DNA of 64,000 bases from Mycobacterium sp. SMC-2 (GTDB lineage: Bacteria; Actinomycetota; Actinomycetes; Mycobacteriales; Mycobacteriaceae), in assembly GCF_025263485.1 (NCBI RefSeq), contig NZ_CP079863.1, forward strand, positions 5,890,001-5,954,000, given 5' to 3'. The position numbers and the translations under genes are program-made. Under the pieces are notes generated by a model. The model was given only the letters and a program-made list of their open reading frames with translations, was not told the origin of the DNA and ran no database searches. Below, in pieces: positions 26,231 to 35,955 of the stretch (its first letter is position 1; each line of letters opens with the position of its first letter).

Positions 26231-26763
26231 GACGCACCTAGTGTTTGCGCGGCCACATTGTTGGGCACGCCACCGCCAACCTCTGGCGCGGCGGCGTCTA
26301 CTGAACCTAGTGCTTGCGCCGCGGCGTCGGTGGCCGCGCCACCGTCGGCTTCCCGCACCGCGCCCTTTCCTGCGCCCCGCGCCGCACTGGCTTCCGCGCC
26401 TAATGCATCCGCGCGCGGCGCTGCCTGCGCGTCGGCAGCCTTCAACACCGCGCGCACCTCACCGACTTTGACGCCCGCCAGTTCAGCGATCGCAGTGAGG
26501 CTTTCACCGCGGCCCTGCATCCGGGCCACCGCTGTCGCGCCGGCCTGGCGGTGTTCGTGACGGCGCCGCTCCCCCTCTGCGCGTATCTCGTGGATACGGT
26601 TGCGCTCCCACTCGTCGACGGCGACGAGCCGCCCAAGCTCGACGAGAAACGACGCAGCGTCATCGACATTTTGACGCTCACGCTCCAGACGTGCCTCGTT
26701 GGCCTTATGCTGCGCCTCCCGGACACGCTTGCGCGCCGCCGATTTCGAATTGATGTTCACCAC
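26227..26763 (-). CDS. Helix-turn-helix protein with Ala-rich tail
   Basis: About 178 residues from a GTG at 26763 or 26760 (VNINSKSAARKRVREAQHKA). Residues 1-75 are a highly charged helix, probably a coiled coil. Residues 85-112 read as a resolvase-like helix-turn-helix (GESLTAIAELAGVKVGEV, then RAVLKAA). An Ala/Gly-rich tail follows. It may be an accessory partition or replication regulator of element A; inference from position beside parAB. Confidence 0.6.
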   Translation of the reverse strand: MVNINSKSAARKRVREAQHKANEARLERERQNVDDAASFLVELGRLVAVDEWERNRIHEIRAEGERRRHEHRQAGATAVARMQGRGESLTAIAELAGVKVGEVRAVLKAADAQAAPRADALGAEASAARGAGKGAVREADGGAATDAAAQALGSVDAAAPEVGGGVPNNVAAQTLGAS

Positions 26764-27266
26764 GTAGGAACCATAGGACGCACGCACCGTCGCGCTCTAC
26801 CATCTTGACCAACATCATCTGTGTCCCCATTTGTCCGCACCCACTGCCGCCAAATCGTCTGCCCACCAATGCAACACATACGCACCGATCCGTACCACTC
26901 ACCACAACCACCTGTCCGATTCGGGAACCGGTCGGGTGTGCTCATTCACGGGCTAACGCGCACGTATGCCAACGGCGCCCCGTACCGCAGCCTCAAACCG
27001 CTAGATGCGCTGGTCGACACACCGTGGTTTCGCCTGGTGTGCGATGGCGCAATATGACCATTTCAGATGCACTTTCGGCGTCTCACCCCGTTCGGGCTTT
27101 TAGGCTCTCCTCGAGCTGGTCTCGCAGATTTCGACCCCTGACCGCACTCGACGGTGCATTTCCGATCGAATGTCGCACTGCTGGTAGCGGGAATCGAGAA
27201 CTAGGCCTCATGATCTCGGTATGACCTGCCGGCTAGTACCGACGGCGGGAGAGGGGGTTGGAGACG
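26764..27266. other. About 500 bp without a convincing gene
   Basis: One plus-strand frame (26821-27057) ends with a protein-like string (HGLTRTYANGAPYRSLKPLD) but has no ribosome site and an unlikely N-terminus. The region separates the minus-strand parAB side from the plus-strand xis/int pair and so should hold their promoters. A replication origin could also lie here, but no iterons were seen. Confidence 0.35.
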
Positions 27267-27473
27267 ATGACTATAGAAAATGCGTCCGTCATGCTCACCG
27301 CTCATGAAGTTCGAGCGATGACCGGAGTTCCGGTCTCAACGCTGCATGATTGGGCGGCCAGGCGGGAACGTGGGATCGATGCGCCTGGTCCACATCACCT
27401 CAGGCTGAGCGATCGGCACCGTCGATGGTTACTGGATGACGTCAAAGATTGGCTGGAATCGACTCGGGTGTAG
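27267..27473 (+). CDS. Excisionase-like helix-turn-helix protein (element A)
   Basis: About 68 residues from the ATG at 27267 after GGAG. LTAHEVRAMTGVPVSTLHDW is a MerR/Xis-type helix-turn-helix, followed by the wing HLRLSDRHRRWLLDDVKDWL. It precedes the integrase by about 125 bases, as directionality factors do. Confidence 0.75.
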   Translation: MTIENASVMLTAHEVRAMTGVPVSTLHDWAARRERGIDAPGPHHLRLSDRHRRWLLDDVKDWLESTRV

Positions 27474-27599
27474 AGCGATTCGCCCTCACAGACTAATTGG
27501 CGCAAACGCAAATTTTGAGCTAACGACCAAGCTTGCACACGGTCACTGCTGGCTGGAGGCACTGATCCTCAATTCCCCCAACGGCATTCGGGAGGAATC

Positions 27600-28691
27600 T
27601 TGGCCATAAAGCGCCGGGAGACGAAGGACGGCGTGCGTTATGACGTCCAGTGGCGCCTACCGGATCGTTCGAAGCGCAAGAAGAGCTTCCGAACAGAGCG
27701 CGAGGCGCGCCAGTTCGAAGCAAGGCTCGTCACCGACAGCGCCGCGGGCGTCAGGGTGGACCCACGCGGCGGCAAAATCCTGCTCCGCAACGTCTATCGA
27801 TCCTGGCTAGCCTCCCGACCCGACCTGAGCGCGAAAGTCCGCCGCGGATACGAAGACAACTGGAGGCTGCGTATCGAGCCACAGTTTGGTTCGTGGCCGA
27901 TCGCACGGATCGACCACGAGTCGATCCAACGGTGGGTGAATGCCATGTCAGCGTCGGGTCTCGGACCGCGGACCGTGAGGTGGACGCACTCGGTCCTCAA
28001 GATGACCCTTGACCGCGCCGTCGAGGAAGACCAGCTCCTCGGCAAGAACCCCGCATCACGCACCAAATTCCCACCGATGCGGCAAGCCACACACGTCTAT
28101 CTCACCGCCGGCGAAGTCGCAACACTTGCCCAAACATGCGGGGCTCAAGGCGACGTCGTCTTGCTCCTGGCTTACACAGGCCTACGATTCGGTGAGCTCA
28201 CCGGCCTCAATGTCGAGGATGTCGACCTGGGCGCTCGTCGAATCCGTGTTCGTCGGTCGATGACCCAAGTCGGCGGCAAACTCGTTGAAGGGAACCCGAA
28301 ATCGCAAGCCGGCCGACGTTCTGTCCCAATCCCCGAGCGCTTGATGCCGGCACTTAAGGCGCGGCTCGACGCACGACCCCCGGGCGCGCCGGCGATCGCG
28401 TCGCCGAAGGGTTCCCGGCTGAGCCTGGAGAACTGGAAGCGTGCGGTCAATTGGCGGAAGTCTGTGACTGACATCGGCCGGGCCAACTTGCGTGTGCACG
28501 ACCTGCGGCATACCTACGCATCGCTGTCGCGACGGGCGGGCGCCGACTTGCGACTCCTGCAAAAGGCAATGGGTCACGCATCTATCACCGTGACCGCGCA
28601 CACCTACGCGGACCTGTTCGACGACGAGCTTGACGACATTGCAACCGCGCTTGATTCGCTCGACGATAGTTTCCACGAGGGCCGCGGTTAA
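27600..28691 (+). CDS. int: Tyrosine integrase of element A
   Basis: 363 residues from a TTG preceded by GGAGG. Catalytic residues: Arg in TGLRFGELTGLNVEDVD, H-x-x-R in VHDLRHTYASLSRRAGA, His in GHASITVTAHTY and the Tyr in THTYADLF-type context. Core-binding domain at residues 60-160. It ends 99 bases before the 46-bp att copy. It is clearly related to the element B integrase (same HDLRHTYASL and DELDxxATxLD ends), which explains why both use tRNA-Phe. A double TTGGCCCCATT repeat (28698-28720) just after the gene may be an arm-type binding site. Confidence 0.92.
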   Translation: MAIKRRETKDGVRYDVQWRLPDRSKRKKSFRTEREARQFEARLVTDSAAGVRVDPRGGKILLRNVYRSWLASRPDLSAKVRRGYEDNWRLRIEPQFGSWPIARIDHESIQRWVNAMSASGLGPRTVRWTHSVLKMTLDRAVEEDQLLGKNPASRTKFPPMRQATHVYLTAGEVATLAQTCGAQGDVVLLLAYTGLRFGELTGLNVEDVDLGARRIRVRRSMTQVGGKLVEGNPKSQAGRRSVPIPERLMPALKARLDARPPGAPAIASPKGSRLSLENWKRAVNWRKSVTDIGRANLRVHDLRHTYASLSRRAGADLRLLQKAMGHASITVTAHTYADLFDDELDDIATALDSLDDSFHEGRG

Positions 28692-28789
28692 TCCGGTTTG
28701 GCCCCATTTTGGCCCCATTTCACCCGCTGCTCACGCGGTCGAGGAGGCGCCGGGGCCGTTCAGCAGCGCTCTGAGCTGCATAAACAATG

Positions 28790-28835
28790 TGGTGGCCAGG
28801 GGCGGGATCGAACCGCCGACCTTCCGCTTTTCAGG
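28790..28835. repeat. att site: 46-bp copy of tRNA-Phe 3' end (junction of elements A and B)
   Basis: Identical to 47851-47896, which is the 3' end of the intact tRNA-Phe gene from the anticodon stem to CCA. Sequence beyond 28835 does not continue the tRNA, so this is only the recombination core. It is both the right end of element A and the left end of element B. Confidence 0.92.
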
Positions 28836-29030
28836 TGGATGGAACGGCCGCTGGCCTGCGGTTTAATGACTCCCATACGTCAAATACGCCGCGCTGAGCG
28901 CGTCTGACGCAGGCTGCTCGTCCGGCGATCGGACACAGACCGGACACGGTGACAGCACTCCCGACAAGGGACCCTTCATCGCCCGTCACTCAGTGATGCG
29001 CGCTGGGGGCTCCCGGGGAGCAGGTACCCG
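28836..29030. other. Spacer between att and rep
   Basis: About 195 bases with short repeats (GCGCTGAGCGCG at 28891-28902; CGGACACAGACCGGACACGG near 28928). No gene. It may contain the rep promoter or the nicking origin of the circular form, where int, att and rep would be adjacent. Confidence 0.35.
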
Positions 29031-30533
29031 ATGCCCGGCATCACGAGGTCGAGCGCGCATTCAACGAGCTCGATTGCGGAGCGACTCACCCTTCGGCCGG
29101 ACACAACCCGAACGGCCAGCCGGAACACGGACGGAGCGGCGGACGCCGGTAGACCGCGAGTGCCCGAGGCCGGCAAGGCCGCAGGGCGCGAGAGCGGTAG
29201 CGGTCGGTCGGACGGCGGGAGCGGCGTAGACCGTGTTCCGGCTGGGACCAACGGGCTTGTTATATGCGCCAAAAGTGTCCGCGACACCGTCGACGGCATT
29301 GTTGATGCGGAACTGTCGGCCTCGGATGCCTTGGGGCTGCGGTTCCCGAGGCCCAACATGGTGGCCTCGGCAGCGGCGCTGTTCGAACCGGCCGAACCAT
29401 GGGCGCATGGACGGGACCGGCTGGATGTCGAACCTGAGTGCGGGCGATTCCGGATCACGATCGGCCCGGGCGTCGTCCGTCTCGGCTGGACCAATCCCGT
29501 TCGCGCGGAGAAGGCATCTGAGCGGACCGTGGGCCAGCACATGCAGGACGTAGCGGGCGAGGTAGACCGCATAAAGGCCGGTCGTGATGTGCCTGACCCG
29601 TCGGGCCGTGCGATCACCGAATGGTCCCGCAAGTCGCGTGCGGCGATGTGCCGCACCTTCGCCGAGCTGGACTACACGCCGATGGTGGAAAGCGGACGGG
29701 TACCCGCGATGGTCACGCTGACCTACCCCGGCGACTGGGAATCGGTCGCACCCGATGGAGCCAGCGTAAAGCGACATATGATGCTGTGGCGCAAACGATT
29801 TCAGCGCGAATGGGGTGAACCAGCGCGCTACATCTGGAAGATGGAATTTCAACGCCGCGGCGCACCACACATTCACCTATGGATGGCTCCCCCGTATACC
29901 GTCGGTCGATCAGGCCGTAGGTTCAGCGAATGGTTGTCGCAGGAATGGGCGGAAGTCGTCGCCCATCCCGACCCTGAACAACGCACACGCCACTTGCGCG
30001 CCGGTACGGCTATCGACAGCCTCAACGGATTGCGTGCTTGCGACCCCAAACGCTTGGCGATCTACTTCACGAAGCACTCATCACCGAATAGATTGGGCGA
30101 CAAGGAATACCAGCACATCGTTCCGGAGGCCTGGCGGCGGCCGGGCCGCGGACCGGGTCGCTTTTGGGGGGTCCACGGGTTGGAACGAGCAACCGCAGTC
30201 GTTGAGATCGCCCAGGACGCATACCTGACGGCCCGAAGGATCATCCGTCGGTGGTCTCGCTCACAGGCCATTCATAGCGATTGCACCCACTGCTTCCCCA
30301 CCGCACTCGTTCCGCGAATGACCCGCGTCGCAGTTCAACGAACAAACTCCAAGACTGGCAAAGTACGCCACCGCAACGTCTGTCGGAGGCGACTTCTCTG
30401 CCGCCAAGGCGGCTTCGCGGGTGGCTACGCCCTTGTGAACGACGGACCAGCGTTCGCATCCCAGCTCGCGGCAGCGTTATCGGCGGATCGGGCGAAGGCG
30501 GTGCGCGACGAACAACTCGCGGGCCGTAAGTGA
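29031..30533 (+). CDS. HUH-type rolling-circle replication initiator (AICE Rep)
   Basis: 500 residues as read from the ATG at 29031; the first 60 residues are low-complexity, so the true start may be later. Motif 1 MVTLTYPGDW, motif 2 PHIHLWM (the two metal-binding His), motif 3 LAIYFTKHSS with the nicking Tyr and Lys (YxxK). The C-terminus has Cys/His pairs (CTHCF, RRLLCRQ) that may form a zinc finger. It nicks one strand at its origin so that the excised element can replicate before transfer, as RepSA does for pSAM2. Confidence 0.85.
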   Translation: MPGITRSSAHSTSSIAERLTLRPDTTRTASRNTDGAADAGRPRVPEAGKAAGRESGSGRSDGGSGVDRVPAGTNGLVICAKSVRDTVDGIVDAELSASDALGLRFPRPNMVASAAALFEPAEPWAHGRDRLDVEPECGRFRITIGPGVVRLGWTNPVRAEKASERTVGQHMQDVAGEVDRIKAGRDVPDPSGRAITEWSRKSRAAMCRTFAELDYTPMVESGRVPAMVTLTYPGDWESVAPDGASVKRHMMLWRKRFQREWGEPARYIWKMEFQRRGAPHIHLWMAPPYTVGRSGRRFSEWLSQEWAEVVAHPDPEQRTRHLRAGTAIDSLNGLRACDPKRLAIYFTKHSSPNRLGDKEYQHIVPEAWRRPGRGPGRFWGVHGLERATAVVEIAQDAYLTARRIIRRWSRSQAIHSDCTHCFPTALVPRMTRVAVQRTNSKTGKVRHRNVCRRRLLCRQGGFAGGYALVNDGPAFASQLAAALSADRAKAVRDEQLAGRK

Positions 30534-30592
30534 TCTAACGCAATTCACCTCTGACCGTCGCATTGCAGCAACCGGCTACATACGCTTAGCAC

Positions 30593-30904
30593 GTGACCAT
30601 CGAACTGTCGCCGCGCCTGCCGGATGGTGAGCGGCCGAGGAATCATCAGGAATTGGCCGCTGAGCAGATGGACCTGGACAACGTGATCAACGAGCTACTC
30701 CTGCGGCTGGAGGATCATAAATATCGTTGGGAGCTTTATGAATTCGGACTTTCCGACACTGAAGAGCGACGTCAGGTGCACACAGTCATTGAGCAGCTGC
30801 GGCTGGCGGTGCATACGGGTGGGCCAGCCGTACTTCATCCGCTGCGTCACGCGCTGTCTGTAGCTCACTCCGACGACCCCGCGTCGCCTGGATGCTCCGG
30901 ATAG
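30593..30904 (+). CDS. Small hypothetical protein after rep
   Basis: 103 residues from a GTG. Acidic and helical (AAEQMDLDNVINELLLRLED, then YEFGLSDTEERRQVHTVIEQ). No family is recognised; it is on the rep strand 59 bases downstream and may be an accessory of replication. Confidence 0.55.
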   Translation: MTIELSPRLPDGERPRNHQELAAEQMDLDNVINELLLRLEDHKYRWELYEFGLSDTEERRQVHTVIEQLRLAVHTGGPAVLHPLRHALSVAHSDDPASPGCSG

Positions 30905-30961
30905 TCCGAGTCGCGGGCCATGCTCAGCTGCGCACTACCGTCCACGCGGTGCGGGGGACGG

Positions 30962-31543
30962 CTAGCGCGGTCGTAAACCGACAAAAACGAGGTCGTGAAT
31001 TGTTCTGGCAATTCGATCTTCGTCGAGCGCATCGTCAAGCACTAGGTAGGTCAGTGCGCTGGTCGTGACGGCACCGAATAGCGCGATCGCGGCAACTGCT
31101 GGGTTGTCGAGGGTCACGAGTGAGCCGTCGCCGGCGCCAGCGCGAAGTAACGTCTCGACGGGTGCGAAGTATGCGGCGCTGATCATGTCGGCGATGACGG
31201 GCATGCGGGCGGCGCGGCCCAGTTCCCCGATGAGAGCGCGGCAGACGGCGGGTCTCTGTGCCATCACGCGCAGCTGGGCACTGATGACTGCGTGCAGGCG
31301 CTGAGCGGCGGAGCCTTCTGCCTCCACGACTGCGGCGACCTCGTGCGCGACTTGCTGTAGGACGTCTTCGAGGAGGAAGGCGAGTATTTCCTCTTTGCCG
31401 GCGAAGTAGTAGTAAAGGGTGGCCTTGGCGATGCCGGTGGTGGCGGCGACGTCTTCGATCTTGGTGTCGTTGAGCCCGCGGTCTGCGAAAAGTGCCGCCG
31501 CCGGCGGCAGGCGGTCGGCAATTTTTCGCGGAACCTCGCGCAT
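30962..31543 (-). CDS. TetR-family repressor
   Basis: 193 residues. N-terminal helix-turn-helix: DTKIEDVAATTGIAKATLYY followed by YFAGKEEIL, the standard TetR_N signature. The C-terminal ligand domain is hydrophobic. It is transcribed away from the P450 gene, with an inverted repeat in the 83-base gap, so it most likely represses the P450 and itself in response to a small lipophilic ligand. Confidence 0.9.
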   Translation of the reverse strand: MREVPRKIADRLPPAAALFADRGLNDTKIEDVAATTGIAKATLYYYFAGKEEILAFLLEDVLQQVAHEVAAVVEAEGSAAQRLHAVISAQLRVMAQRPAVCRALIGELGRAARMPVIADMISAAYFAPVETLLRAGAGDGSLVTLDNPAVAAIALFGAVTTSALTYLVLDDALDEDRIARTIHDLVFVGLRPR

Positions 31544-31569
31544 TGACGCTCCTCTCGGTTGGACTTACA

Positions 31570-31601
31570 GTCTAAACTACTGGATTAGACAGCCGTATAA
31601 T
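31570..31601. promoter_or_regulatory. TetR operator and P450 promoter
   Basis: Inverted repeat GTCTAA (31570-31575) / TTAGAC (31585-31590) in the gap between tetR and the P450 gene, followed by a consensus -10 TATAAT at 31596-31601, 25 bases before the P450 ATG. A repressor bound there would block both promoters. Confidence 0.6.
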
Positions 31602-31626
31602 TAGATTCACAGCGGTAGGAGCTCAG

Positions 31627-32820
31627 ATGACGACGGTGCAACTTCGCTACGACCCGTTCGATGCGACGATTCAGGACGATCTCTACCCCATCTACCGGCA
31701 GCTGCGCGACAAAGCCCCGCTGTATCGCGCAGCCGATTCCAACACGTGGGTTTTCAGTCGCCACGAAGATGTCGTCAGCGCGCTGCTTGACCATCACACC
31801 TACTCATCCGTGGACGGCATATTTCCAACTCCACCGGGCTCAGATTTCCACGCATCGTTCTTGCCCATGATGATTTTGATGGATCCCCCGCGACACGATC
31901 AGCTGCGCGCGTTGGTAAGCAAGGCGTTCACCCCGCGGCGCATCGCGGCGTTAAGTAGTGGGATTGAGGACCTGGCGGAGGATTTATCAGATTGCCTTGA
32001 CCGGGGCGCAGGGTCGGTTGACTTTGCCGCCGACTTTGCCGCCGTCCTGCCGGCCATGGTGATCGCTGATTTGCTCGGCATTCCTCGCGAGGACCGCGCA
32101 CAGTTTCGGCAGTGGTCAACCACGATGGTCCAGTCCAATCCGGCGCGCGGTGAGATGGGCGAGGGGCTGGCCGCGGCTGCGGCCGTCTATGCCTACTTCA
32201 CCGACTTCCTCGCCGAGCGTCGACGCGAACCGCGCGGCGACTTGATGTCGGCCTTGGTGTCCGCCGAGATCGACGGAAAGCGTCTTACTGACGAGGACCT
32301 CCTTGGCTTTTGCCTGTTGCTGCTCATCGCAGGCCATGAGACCACCTCGAACCTGCTCAGCAACGCCGCAGTAGTGCTTGCGAGCGATCCCGACATTCGC
32401 CGACGACTAGTCGCCGATGACAACTTGCTTGGTCCCGCAGTTGAGGAGCTCCTCCGGTATGACTCACCGGTGCAAGGACTTTCACGAACTCTGACCCGCG
32501 ACGTCACGCTGCATGGCGTCACGATGTCCGTCGGTGATTCAGTGCTGCTGTTGTTCGGCTCGGCTAACCGTGACGAACGAGTGTTTGCTGATCCCGACGT
32601 GTTCGATATCGGGCGCAAACCCGAACATCAAGTGGCGTTCGGCCGAGGTATCCACTTCTGTCTCGGTGCGTCATTAGCGCGGATGGAGGCCCGGATAGCG
32701 TTGCGCGCCCTGCTGGCCCGAGTGCCCAACTGGGAAGTCGACCTAGAGAACGCGCAGCGCCTGCGGTCGGGCCTCATCCGGGGCTATATGTCTTTGCCTA
32801 TCTCGTGGTCGGCAAATTAG
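31627..32820 (+). CDS. Cytochrome P450
   Basis: 397 residues, normal for soluble bacterial CYPs. I-helix oxygen-activation motif AGHETTSN near residue 236, ExxR in VEELLRYDSPVQ near 276, heme-binding loop AFGRGIHFCLGASLARME with the Cys ligand near 345. The substrate is unknown; such enzymes hydroxylate lipids, steroids or natural products. No ferredoxin gene is adjacent, so host redox partners would be needed. As cargo on an AICE it could add a metabolic or detoxification step. Confidence 0.95.
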   Translation: MTTVQLRYDPFDATIQDDLYPIYRQLRDKAPLYRAADSNTWVFSRHEDVVSALLDHHTYSSVDGIFPTPPGSDFHASFLPMMILMDPPRHDQLRALVSKAFTPRRIAALSSGIEDLAEDLSDCLDRGAGSVDFAADFAAVLPAMVIADLLGIPREDRAQFRQWSTTMVQSNPARGEMGEGLAAAAAVYAYFTDFLAERRREPRGDLMSALVSAEIDGKRLTDEDLLGFCLLLLIAGHETTSNLLSNAAVVLASDPDIRRRLVADDNLLGPAVEELLRYDSPVQGLSRTLTRDVTLHGVTMSVGDSVLLLFGSANRDERVFADPDVFDIGRKPEHQVAFGRGIHFCLGASLARMEARIALRALLARVPNWEVDLENAQRLRSGLIRGYMSLPISWSAN

Positions 32821-32878
32821 CCGAACTGCGCGTCAGGCAGAGCGGCTGGGGCGGCGCCATTCCCGCGGAGCGGGATCA

Positions 32879-33514
32879 CTACGATGCGGGCTCGTCGACC
32901 TTGCGGCGGTGCGCGGCGAGGAAGTCATCGACGATGCGCTCACAGTCTTGACGATCGATGGCACGCAGCCCGGTGAGGCGCGCGAAGGCGACCGGCCCCA
33001 CGAGTTGGCACAGGATCAGCTCGGGGTCGAATTCATCGAGGTCGGCGCAGGCTTCGGGGCTTTGCAAAAGTAGATCGAACGGCTGGCGATACTGCTCGAT
33101 GATCCGGGTCCGCAGCGCGTGCCGATCGTAGGTCTCCTGAGTGCTGTTTGATGTTGGGCCAAGCGCGACCCAAGCCAGTGTGGTGACGTGCAGCGGCGCC
33201 TCCTGGAACAGCGTGGCCTGTCGGCTCAACAGTTCGATGAGTTGGTCGCGCAACGATCCCGTCGCCGGCGGAAGGTGAACCTGCGGCAGCAGCCGTTCAA
33301 ATGTGGCGGCCAGTAGTTGAGTGGAGCTGCTGAAGTGGCGATAGAGGGTCGTGCGCGCAACTTTAGAGGCCTTGGTGACCGCGTCTATGGTGACGGCTTC
33401 AATCCCGCCGGCGCTGAGGAGTTTGGTGGCTGCATCTAATAGCCGGGTCCGGGAGCGCACCAGGCGCGGATCGACATCGTCGTCGACTGTCGCTTGCCAG
33501 GGTGATGGGACCAC
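32879..33514 (-). pseudogene. TetR-family regulator with 5' end cut off by IS21
   Basis: The TetR helix-turn-helix is complete: GIEAVTIDAVTKASKVARTT, LYRHFSSSTQL. The present frame begins inside the IS end (MVPSPWQAT up to 33488). If the IS is removed and one GTCGAC target copy deleted, the frame continues in register into 36133-36128, giving ATG CCG GTC GAC GAC GAT, that is MPVDDDVDPRLVRS, with a further in-frame ATG at 36154. So the insertion separated the native start and promoter from the gene. A fused product started inside the IS is possible but unproven. Confidence 0.8.
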
Positions 33515-33592
33515 CGTTTTGCCATGAGCATGGGACCGGTTGTTTCCGGTTGCTGGCCGTGGGGTGATGGTGACTGATGACCTGGCTGCTGG

Positions 33593-34408
33593 TCAATTCG
33601 GCTGGTCCGAATTGACCGGCTTTCGAGGACGGGGTTTCTGGCGTTGCCGGTAGGACTCGCCCTCGACGACGAGTTCGTAGGCCGCGGATTGGAGCCGGTC
33701 CATCGCCGACTGGGCCAGGAGTGGGTCGGCCATCATGGTGAGGATCTCCGGTGGTTCGCGGTTGCTGGTGATGACCGTTGATGCGGTGCGGTGGCGTTCC
33801 ACGATGAGCTCGTAGAAGTCATTGGTCTCGGTGGCCTCAAGCCGGTGCAACGCGAGGTCATCGATGATGAGCAGCTCGACGCGGTGTAGTTTGCGCATCT
33901 CGTCTTCATAGCTGCCGTCTAGCCGTGCTCCGCGGAGGCGTTTGAACAGTTTGTCGGCGCGTTCGGTATGCACGCTGTGGTGACGTCGCACGGCGATGTG
34001 GCCTAATGCGTTGGCCAGGAACGTTTTTCCGACTCCGACCGGTCCCATGATGAGCACGTTGTAGGCGTCGGCCAGAAACCGCAGCGAGGTCAACTCTGCC
34101 CATAGTTGGCGGTCGTAGCTGACCGCGGCGGTGTCATCCCAGGCCTGCAGCTGCATCTGCGGATCCAATTGTGCTGTCTTGGCGCGGCGGGCGGCGGACT
34201 CGCGGTCGCGGCGGGTGACCTCATCGGCTAGCAGCATTTCCAGGAAGTCGTGGTGTGGCAGCCGATTCGATCGTGCCAGCGCGAGCCGTTCGGGCAGGGT
34301 GTCGAGCAGGCGGCCGAGCTTGAGGCGGCGCATCAGCGCTTTGAGGTCTGCAGACACCTCGATCGGCTTGACCGCGGGGGTGGCATCGGGGCGGCGGGTT
34401 GTGCTCAT
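33593..34408 (-). CDS. istB: IS21-family helper ATPase IstB
   Basis: 271 residues. AAA+ Walker A GPVGVGKTFLANALGHIA, Walker B LLIIDDLALHRL, sensor VITSNREPPE. It remodels target DNA for IstA. The start overlaps the istA stop by four bases (ATGA). Confidence 0.95.
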   Translation of the reverse strand: MSTTRRPDATPAVKPIEVSADLKALMRRLKLGRLLDTLPERLALARSNRLPHHDFLEMLLADEVTRRDRESAARRAKTAQLDPQMQLQAWDDTAAVSYDRQLWAELTSLRFLADAYNVLIMGPVGVGKTFLANALGHIAVRRHHSVHTERADKLFKRLRGARLDGSYEDEMRKLHRVELLIIDDLALHRLEATETNDFYELIVERHRTASTVITSNREPPEILTMMADPLLAQSAMDRLQSAAYELVVEGESYRQRQKPRPRKPVNSDQPN

Positions 34409-35955
34409 GAGGGCCTGCGCACCGCGAAGTCGGTGGCCGCGCGGACGAACCGCGACGCCTGCGGCGGGTTCGGGATCAGCGGCAGCTGTGCGCCGGCACC
34501 GCGGGTAAGCATGCGCTCGATCAGCCCGACGTCGATGACCTCGGCGTCCAGCGCGCGCTGGCAGGCGTCATCGACCGCGTCGGCGCCGTGGCGGCGCACC
34601 AGTCCCAGGAGTCGGTAGACCTGGCGCATCTTGGTCCACGGCAGCGGATGCTCCAGCACCGCCGCCGCGTAGGCGCCGACATGCTGCCCGTGTGCGGATG
34701 CCTTGCGCTGCAAGGTGTTGATATCTCGCATCGCATAGACCGACACCTCGGCCGGTAGATCAGCGGGGTCGGTATGGCGGCGTCCTGGCGCCATGACCGG
34801 ATGGACCTTGATCAGCTCACCGCGCCAATACAGCTTCACCGTGCGCGCATCCACCCGGGCATCCAGCCGGCGCCCAATCAGCTCACCGGGAACGCTGTAG
34901 AGCGCCTTGGCGACCTGCACGTGCCGATCGGGAGCCACCTTGGGCCGGCTCCAGGTCGGGATGTCGAACACCTCGTCGGGTGCCGGTTTGAGGTGGGGTA
35001 GCTCGTCGGTGGCGAATACCTCGGCCGGGCGCAGCCGAGTGGTGCCGTGTATCCGCATCCCCGCCACCTGCCCACACCACTGCTCGGCTCGTGCCCGGCA
35101 GTCACTCAGATTCCGAAAGTCTTCTCCAGCAAAGAAATTCGACCGAACATATTGGACACAGCGCTCAACCCTAGGCTTGTCGCGCGGGCTGCGGATGCGG
35201 GTGGGGTCCACGACGAAGCCCCGCGCCTGAGCGTATTCGCGGAAGGCGTCATTAAGTTTCGGATCGGTCGCATCAGCCTTGTCGACGATGGCCTTCATGT
35301 TGTCGGGGATCGCCACCGCGAACACCCCGCCGAAGAATGCCCACGCGGCCTCAAACCCGGCGATCACCTCGTGAAGCGTCTGCCGGTAGGTCGGCCAGAC
35401 GAACATGTGCCGCGAATACACCGCAGTGAAGATCAACCCCTGCACTACCCGCCGGCGGCCATCCGCGGCATCAGTGAGCATTCCGAGCCGACCGAAATCG
35501 ACCTGCAGTTCAGCACCGGGCTCGCAATCGGCCACCGGCACCGTGGCCTGCCGAATCCCGAACCCCAATTCCGTTGTGGCATAGCGATGCAACGTTCGAT
35601 ACGACACCACCACGCCCCGACGCCCAAGCAGCGTGTGCACCTTCGTCAGAGTCAAGTCTTGCTTCAGCCACGCCTTGATCTGCTCGTGCTGGGCGGCGAT
35701 GGTCTCCCAGGCCTGGCTCTTGCCGTTGGGCCGACTCGGCCGCACGCCGGCGATCACCGCCGCCAACAGCTCGTCGGTCAACTGACACCCGTCGCCGTCA
35801 CGGTCCAGCCCGCACGCGCGGGCGCGGTCCACATACCGGCGCACCGTTTTGCGGTCCGTGCCCGATAACCGGGCCACCTCGCGCAACCCATGACCCTGCA
35901 GCCACAACCGCAGCATCTCCCTGACTTCGATCACCGACACCTCCCGGTAGCTCAT
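34405..35955 (-). CDS. istA: IS21-family transposase IstA
   Basis: About 516 residues from MSYREVSVIEVREML (35955). N-terminal helix-turn-helix (GLREVARLSGTDRKTVRRYV), DDE integrase core with ELQVDFGRL (first Asp), IPDNMKAIV (second Asp) and DKPRVERCVQYV (Glu). The C-terminal beta-barrel follows. Typical for the family and apparently intact. Confidence 0.95.
   Translation of the reverse strand: MSYREVSVIEVREMLRLWLQGHGLREVARLSGTDRKTVRRYVDRARACGLDRDGDGCQLTDELLAAVIAGVRPSRPNGKSQAWETIAAQHEQIKAWLKQDLTLTKVHTLLGRRGVVVSYRTLHRYATTELGFGIRQATVPVADCEPGAELQVDFGRLGMLTDAADGRRRVVQGLIFTAVYSRHMFVWPTYRQTLHEVIAGFEAAWAFFGGVFAVAIPDNMKAIVDKADATDPKLNDAFREYAQARGFVVDPTRIRSPRDKPRVERCVQYVRSNFFAGEDFRNLSDCRARAEQWCGQVAGMRIHGTTRLRPAEVFATDELPHLKPAPDEVFDIPTWSRPKVAPDRHVQVAKALYSVPGELIGRRLDARVDARTVKLYWRGELIKVHPVMAPGRRHTDPADLPAEVSVYAMRDINTLQRKASAHGQHVGAYAAAVLEHPLPWTKMRQVYRLLGLVRRHGADAVDDACQRALDAEVIDVGLIERMLTRGAGAQLPLIPNPPQASRFVRAATDFAVRRPS

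Larger units (their letters stand above)
1..28835. mobile_element. Element A: integrated plasmid/ICE-like element with ESX substrates and parAB (left end outside window)
   Basis: The block holds ESX-type secreted proteins, peptidoglycan hydrolases, a helicase-methyltransferase, parA/parB with palindromic sites, an excisionase-like gene and a tyrosine integrase. The integrase ends about 100 bp before a 46-bp copy of the tRNA-Phe 3' end (28790-28835), which marks the right end. No second copy was seen at the left edge, so the left end probably lies outside the window. No type IV secretion or ESX core (EccC, EccD) gene is visible, so self-transfer cannot be claimed. That all of this block is one element is inferred. 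Confidence 0.6.

Noticed and set aside
28698..28720. TTGGCCCCATT tandem repeat as part of a CRISPR or iteron array
   Set aside because: Only two units; position between int and att fits an integrase arm site.
29031..30533. Rep as a Y1 transposase of an IS200/IS605 element
   Set aside because: Length, YxxK spacing and AICE context fit a rolling-circle initiator; no TnpB neighbour or subterminal hairpins.
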